From NCBI GenBank assembly GCA_950022295.1, contig OX465595.1, forward strand, positions 434,676,270 through 434,740,269: 64,000 nucleotides of DNA, read 5' to 3'. The notes under the pieces are model-generated. The model saw nothing but the letters and a program-made list of their open reading frames with translations, was not told the origin of the DNA and did no database searches. Made by a program: the position numbers and the translations under genes. Numbering within the stretch: position 1 is the stretch's first letter; every line of letters begins with the position of its first letter. Below are positions 58,094 through 64,000 of the stretch, in pieces. This DNA comes from Bromus sterilis (lineage: Eukaryota; Streptophyta; Magnoliopsida; Poales; Poaceae).

Positions 58094-58122
58094 CCCATTG
58101 CAACGCACGGGCATGTTACTAG
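58094..58122 (+). mobile_element. Helitron 3' terminus (plus strand)
   Basis: The hairpin CCCATTGCAACGCACGGG has one broken pair. It is followed by CATGTTA and CTAG (58119-58122), then T. It closes the putative element starting at 39376, or a shorter one. Confidence 0.65.
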
Positions 58123-58294
58123 TCTCATACTAATGAGACACAATGGGATGGCCATTGAGGTAATATGGCTATGAGTCACAGGGTACCTGGCCAGCATCAA
58201 ACGTTCTCGGAACATCATACCACACGAGGAAGGGGCGAGCCATAGCTGCATTGTACCCTTCATTTTTACTCCCTTCGTCTTCATATAGAGTTAA

Positions 58295-58355
58295 CTAGAT
58301 CATTACCGGCGTGCGTTGCTACGCCCGTCTGTTTTGAATATTTTATGATAGAAAG
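58295..58355 (-). mobile_element. Helitron 3' terminus (minus strand), interrupted by a Copia LTR
   Basis: On the minus strand a GGGCG/CGCC(C) stem around TAGCAACGCA precedes a short spacer with TAATGAT and CTAG (58295-58298), with A outside on the plus strand. The element extends right and is interrupted after 58 bp by a Copia LTR. Its other end is not in view. Confidence 0.45.
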
Positions 58356-60178
58356 TGTTGGGATTCGGAGTATAAAACAAAAAAATCCGGCACTACGAAA
58401 ACCGAACCCAAGAACGGATCTAGGAAGATGCAGATGAGAAGATCGATCTTGTTACCTTTTGCAACCGTTCAACGGATGCACTCTCTCACAGCGGAAGATG
58501 TTGATGGAGAGTTGGAGAAGCGTGAAGATGAACAATCCCACGAACAGATCTAATCACCGTGGAGTCCCTCGAACAAAGATCGAACGCACGATCTCTCTAC
58601 GGTTGATCCACACGTACAGTGTAGATGATCCGGCAGGTCTCCGCCGTCCAGAGCTCTGCACCACCGGAGTAGAGAGGAGGGAGGAGCAGCCCTTCGGGGT
58701 GGTGAAGATTGGATCTAAAGAGAGGGAGAGAGAGGGGGCAGCCCTTCGGCGCATAACAAATCCAATTGTGCGTTGAAGGGGTGCCCCCACCTCCTCTATT
58801 TATAGGGAAAGGGGGAGGGGAGCCATCTTGGAGGAGGGGGCAGCCCTAGGGGCTGCGCCCTAGGGTTCCCCTCCCTAGGGTTGCGCCAAGGGGGAGGGGG
58901 GAAGCTTCGTGGAAGCTCCCCCAAGGCTCCCTCCCCTCTTGGGCTCCCTTGGCCCAAGTGCTCCCTCCCCACTTGGGCCTTCCAAGTGAGAGGGAGCCCA
59001 TTTATATTAAATTCATTGATTTAATTCTGAAACCTTTTCGAAATACATAATAAATGAATATTAAATATATCTAGACCAACTCGGAACTTTTCCGGCCCTC
59101 CGGTTTTACCCGGTTTTCTTAAAACTCTTCCCGGTACCTTACAGGGTCCCCGAAACGGTTCCGGTTTTCTCATCGATCATAACCCGATCACTCCGAGACT
59201 TTCGCGGTGTGATAAATACATGATCCTATCACTCTAGTACTCTACAGATCATCTACCTTTAAGTGTGTGACCCCATAGGTTCGGTAGAATACGGACATGA
59301 ACCGGAAACTTGTTTTCCCGCGGAACAATAACCGATAGCGGAGCCATGGACACCCATAACGGTTCCCGTATCTACACGAATATAAATTCGAGTGAACCAC
59401 AAGCTTAACATGCCAGTCCTATTTGCTTCACGATACTATACAAAACCTGAGGTGAGATCTTTTAGGTATCCGCATGATTAACCATTAACCATTATACCAA
59501 GTCATCCTCCTTCTCGTTTGGTTCCATTTTCTCGTTTAGTATTCCGGTATCCCTTGTGATCAATTCACAGTGTCTGGCCAGACTATGTTGGATGCCGTAA
59601 TACCGAGAGGGCCCATAGAAGTATCTCTCCATCGTTAGAGGAGCAAATTCCCAACTCGAATCGTTAAGTCTCTTGACACACTTTCAGTTGTGAGTGATCA
59701 AAGCCGTTATTGCCACGCCTGTTACGGGTGGTGTTGGGACAGTGTCAAAACCCACCCTATGGTATGAAGTTACGAGACATTCTTATGGTCATGAAGGACA
59801 CATGCATATTAACTTTAGATGATTTTACTTATAACATGGAAACGATGTGATCTCAAAGTAAATCATACAATTGGGTCGGTTCAGCACCCTTGTTCTGGCA
59901 ACAATGTGCTCCCATGTGTTACCGGCATTTCCAATGCCCTATGAATAGGAAAACATGTCATCCATAACACACGGGTTAGTCCTAGTGGCAGACTAAGAAC
60001 ACTTGGTGTTTATACTCCACACCTGCATATGGGTTTTCCTCCGGAGGCAGTTAACATCCTACTTGGCAAGCCTCCGCATAAGCCATTTGCAGTTATAGCA
60101 CAGACATATAAAATTTAATGATGAACCTGGAATTATAATAATACAATTTATTATTGCCTCTAGGGCATAATTCCAACA
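58356..60178 (-). mobile_element. Copia LTR (Angela-like), minus strand
   Basis: On the minus strand it begins TGTTGGAATTATGCCCTAG (60178) and ends GAATCCCAACA at 58356. Length is 1,823 bp. A TATA-like box lies near 58797. The sequence outside its start on the plus strand, CTCCCATTTGCACTAG (60181), is the inverse of a Copia polypurine tract, so this is the 3' LTR of a minus-strand element whose interior lies to the right. Confidence 0.85.
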
Positions 60179-62423
60179 GTCTCCCATTTGCACTAGAGAC
60201 AATAATCTAGTTGCATGGTTTACTCAGACCAATGGCACTTTGGTCTTCATGCTCGTTTGTGGTATAGACTTCTTCACGGAGCTTAACGCTTTTAGGCTCG
60301 TCTCAATCCTGTGTATCTTAATGTACCGCTTCATCTTTATGAAGTATTTGAAGATAGGGCACTATCGTTCAACATGTTTGGACTACAGTGAGCTCTTAGT
60401 TTACTTTGTTTTGATCATGATGCTCATATCAAAATATGGTTTATGCAGATCAAACGTTCATAACTATGCCAATCACTATGATGGTGTTCCTGATCCAAAT
60501 ACCCTCCTATGCAACTTCCAGAGTTGCCATGTTTCACGTCTACGTTGTAGAAATCCCGCTATGTGCCTTAGCTTGAAAAACAATTTTTAACATCCTACTT
60601 TTCTACTTAGCTACAGACCGATTAAAATATTATAAATCATTATGAAACTTTCTTTCATCTATTTGTAATGAACTCTTTAGTCTTCCTCATAGAACCTTTC
60701 TTCATCTGAGGTACTTCAGGAGAACTAATCTACTATTTAGATTACTTTGGTGCTTGTTGCACTTTCAGGACATCCAATACCTTAGTGCTTTATTTTGCTA
60801 AAATATTTATTCTCAATCACTCATATGTTATTCACATATATGATTAGAATCGTGCTCCCACTTAATTCCAAATCTTATATGATTATTGATGAAATAATAA
60901 CTTTTATAACTTCATCAAAAACTATTACTCCAGCTCTGTGATATTTGCTTCAACTATGGACTGATCTTTGAAGCATTCTCACTTTTACTAACATCGTATA
61001 GATCATTAAATCCTTTCAGGTTGTATCATGCATACACCCTTTGTTTAATTTTCTCAGAAGAAAAATCCATATGCCATGCTTCGGAAGTATGTCGCGATTA
61101 TCAGTAATTTTCCATATGAACATTTGCATCACTACACATATTGTAGTCAACCTTTTGAACTCTATCGAAAAACTTATTTTATGATAAGTTGAGCAATATC
61201 AACGATTAAGCTATCGTCTATGTTCATATCTATGAAAGTTAAATCCACTCTAATGATCAGGTATCCTTAGGAGGGTTTTACCAAGTTCTCAACTTGATTT
61301 AGATGGATGGCTTTCATATGGTTTTTATGGTTTTTAAGCCATACAGTGGAGTTAGTGCTCGTCATGGTTTCTAGTAGTTCATAGGTTTATCACACTATAG
61401 AACCACCTTGGTCCAACGTGAACTTACAAAGCTGTGTGATACATCATAAGACTTGATCATTTCATCTCTAGAACACATTTCAGAGTTTCATCATTCCTTT
61501 TCATCAAATGTAGGAATTTCTGGTTTGTTCACAGAGTTTATCTCTAGAACGAGTTTCTGAGTTTCATTATGTAGAACCAAATGATTCAATGTAATCATTA
61601 TCAAGCTATTAGTACTCCCACTTAATTGTTTCAAGAGAGCAATTTTCTCAGGAAAAATCCCATGTCCCGTGATAAACATTATTCCCGGGTATAGTAGTGG
61701 AAGTGTTGTTCGTAACATGATGTTTCTACAATACTTATATTCGGGATCGAGTATATTCTAAATACACCTCCGAAATTATGAATCAACAATTGGAGTTCGT
61801 ATCCATGTTGTATTCTTATAGGGCATTGTTTCAACAAACATATGACGACGCTCTATTTAGTTCGTAAGTGGTTTCTCAAAAGTGTTAAGCGGTATAGTAA
61901 ATGGGAGTGTGGTTTAAGTACATCACCGACCTTACCAGGTCATGCTGGAATTCAGGGTAGAAAACAATTTTAATTCCAATATGCCATATAGGGCTTGGTT
62001 ATGCGTCAAGATACTCCATAGCTATACGGGGTTTAAGGTGACGCTAGTTTATGAACTGACTTCATACACTCGATGATGTTTGCTAAATTCTTTAACTCAT
62101 TTATTTTAAGATCAGATCATCAAATATTTGATCTATGTGTGATGATGATTCTCTTTGTGTTGAAACAGTTTTGAACTTATTCAAAATTTCAGATATTATG
62201 TCTTGTCTAAATATCGGTATATCTATACAAGTCATTATCACAAAAGTTTTATGTAAAGTACTGTTTATTGGTTCTTCACACATCGATATGTGTTATTACC
62301 AATAGTTTACTGAACACTTGAACCGTTGATACAACCTCTTCCACGGGCAAGCATGATCAATAAGGAGTTATGATCCAGAGAAAATGCAACTAGATTATTT
62401 GTACTCTAGTGCAAGTGGGAGAC
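60179..62423. other. Joined internal 3' regions of two Copia elements
   Basis: The left edge carries the 3' internal end of the minus-strand element, and the right edge that of the plus-strand one (GCAACTAGATTATT, then CTCTAGTGCAAGTGGGAGAC). The two edges are inverted copies over about 45 bp. In between, the sequence is AT-rich with only short frames, such as 60240-60590 (plus) and 61491-61718 (minus). None shows pol motifs. The junction of the two elements is not visible to me. Confidence 0.5.
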
Positions 62424-64000
62424 TGTTGGGAATGTGCCCTAGAGGCAAATAAAATATGTTTTATCGAGCATATTCCATTAGTTCATAATACGTTTGATAC
62501 TATGCTAGAACTGTATTAAGCGGAAACATTAATACAGGTGTGGTATACAAACAACCAGGTCCCTAGTAAACCCTAGTATACTAGTCCATTGGGCGATTGA
62601 TGATCAAGGTTTCCTGATCATGAGACAATGGCGTCTGTTGACAATGGAGTCGTATCATTGGATAATGATATGATGGACATACACCCACCAGAAGTGTTGC
62701 GATGTGATCAAGTCACATAGTTCGACATTGCGATAACTATAACGTAGTGACCAGATCCTTTGACCGTAATGATCATACGTAATTGTCATCTATGAGGAGA
62801 CTTTGATTTGTATCCCACCGCCTGACTGAAATATGCTGGCTATAACGGTGCACTTTGGGTATTCCGAAATAGATGGTTGATGAGTATGAAAATAGATCAA
62901 AGCGGGATTTGTCCATCCGTGTGACGGATAGGTACTCTGGGCCCACTCGATGATGTTACATCATAAAGTTTGCACACGTGTGACTAGGTCACGGAGTTGT
63001 AATATCACGGGAACGAGTAAACTTGTTTGTTGAGAACGAGGACGAACTAGGTATATTGGATACTGATGATCAAACCTCGGACAAGCAAAGTACCATGGGA
63101 CAAAGGGAACAGGCACACGGTTAACGGATCCAACAGCGATTGAAGTTCATTCGATGGAAGCGCAGGGGCTATCAAGGATTGTAACCAGGTCCAATTGATT
63201 AGTCATTGATCAATGAGAGTTGTCTCGATCATGTCTGCTGTTTCCCGGACCGTAGGGTGTTACACTTAAGGGTACTCGACGCAGTAAGGATTGATTCGGG
63301 ATCACCGGAGAAATTGGAGAGAACACCGGAATTGTTCCGGTGATGACCGGAATTGTTCCGATGAAGGCCGGAAGTTGTTCTGGGTATTTTGAAAGGTTCA
63401 AAATATATTTAATAATGTTTAATATATGTTTTATTATTTAATTATCTGAATTAAATATTAAAATGTATTTAAATATAATTAAAAATGAATTAAAAGGCAT
63501 ATGGGCCTCATAGGGCCCATTAGGGGGAGAGGGAGTCCTCCCCCATGGGCAATGGCGCCATGAGGGGGCCCACCCCCCTTATTGGTGCGCCATAACCCCC
63601 CCTTTGGGATTAGTCCCACCCCGGAAGGGGAAGGGGGGGTGTCACCCCTCCTTGGCCTATATAAGGAGGGGTAGAGGTGCCCTTTTAATCATGAATTTTT
63701 TGAGAAAAGTTTCTCATCTCTCTCCCTCCTTTCTCCTTCCTTTGAGCGGACTCCCCTTGTTTGGAGGCTGCTCTGGGTTGGGGATTTCTCCACTATACGC
63801 ACGCCGTCGTGCTGCTGGAATCGGGATCCGAATCCATCTTCTTTCCGCTGCTCTACTGGTTCGGAGCCCGGAGGGACGTCGGGTATACTGTATGTGTATA
63901 ATCCCGCGAGGCACTACACTTGTGGTGCTACTTCATCGTCGTGGTCGTATCGCGAGGTCTTCATCAGCAACGTTCCGACGGGGACGTAATCCCGTCATCG
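62424..64000 (+). mobile_element. Copia 3' LTR, plus strand, cut by the window end
   Basis: It starts TGTTGGGAATGTGCCCTAG directly after the tract AAGTGGGAGAC. It resembles the LTR at 42918 in layout: shared ACAGGTGTGGTATA, CCCACTCG(A/G)TGA(T/G) and TGACTAGGTCACGG. A TATA-like GGCCTATATAAGG lies near 63654. The end CA is not reached before 64000. Confidence 0.85.

Larger units (their letters stand above)
39376..58122 (+). mobile_element. Putative Helitron with captured gene fragments
   Basis: The candidate 5' end is TCTATACCCCTAATAATAAT at 39376 with A outside. The 3' end is the hairpin CCCATTGCAACGCACGGG, CATGTTA and CTAG (58119-58122) with T outside. After removing the Copia element the interval is about 10.4 kb. 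It contains pieces that look like parts of several genes on both strands: a GC-rich 5' end near 39.6 kb, a universal-stress-protein exon, two SKP2-like exons and a GC-rich piece near 53.5 kb. Multi-gene cargo is typical of Triticeae and maize Helitrons. Linking these two ends is inference; the 3' end alone is well supported. Confidence 0.4.

Noticed and set aside
1..64000. tRNA, rRNA, microRNA or organelle-derived inserts
   Set aside because: I saw no tRNA cloverleaf motifs (A and B boxes at proper spacing), rRNA segments or plastid/mitochondrial genes on reading both strands. A covariance-model scan would be decisive.

Overview
This window is intergenic DNA from a grass of the wheat tribe (Triticeae: wheat, Aegilops, barley or rye type). 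The evidence is Copia LTRs beginning TGTTGG…CCTAGAGGC, a Stowaway miniature element, chromovirus and Athila-like Gypsy pieces, L1-type LINEs and many Helitron ends, with no intact host gene in 64 kb. Everything coding-like is transposon coding sequence or a broken fragment of a host gene carried among transposons. The Triticeae assignment and all family names are inference from recognised motifs, not database matches.

Layout. 1-3.2 kb holds an Athila-like gag remnant, an LTR end, a GC-rich promoter-like piece and a Gypsy LTR. 3.2-13.4 kb holds two minus-strand Helitron 3' ends. Between them lies a near-complete Reina-like chromovirus (5402-10804, TSD AAAAA). 13.4-17.9 kb is a mosaic of miniature elements, a truncated LINE with a 12-bp TSD, a 45-bp minisatellite and a small inverted-terminal element with a Helitron end inside it. 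17.9-36.6 kb can be read as one minus-strand Helitron enlarged by nested insertions: a Stowaway MITE, a TIR element split by a solo LTR (TSD ATTTA), an L1 element with an open 1,101-codon frame, a LINE fragment, and two solo LTRs of one 4.3-4.6 kb family. One of these solo LTRs lies inside the other in opposite orientation (TSDs AAAAT and ATACA). 36.6-39.4 kb holds a truncated LINE carrying a hAT MITE, then a Mutator-type miniature element with a 9-bp TSD.

39.4-58.1 kb may be a second, plus-strand Helitron. It holds fragments of a universal-stress-protein gene and of an SKP2-like F-box/LRR gene, both with nonsense codons. A Copia element (42918-51251, TSD GGTAC) with gag but no recognisable pol sits between the two fragments. 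Beside the SKP2-like exon is a scar in which 279 bp of foreign DNA lies between two 156-bp copies of the target; 260 bp of it matches the LINE at 14.9 kb at all but three positions. 58.1-64 kb holds another Helitron end and two Copia 3' ends facing outwards from a shared internal tract.

How it fits together. No cellular pathway is encoded. The window records layered insertions, and many layers can be ordered from target-site duplications. The two complete LTR pairs differ at roughly 1.5-2% of sites, so they are young. The paired solo LTRs differ much more from each other.
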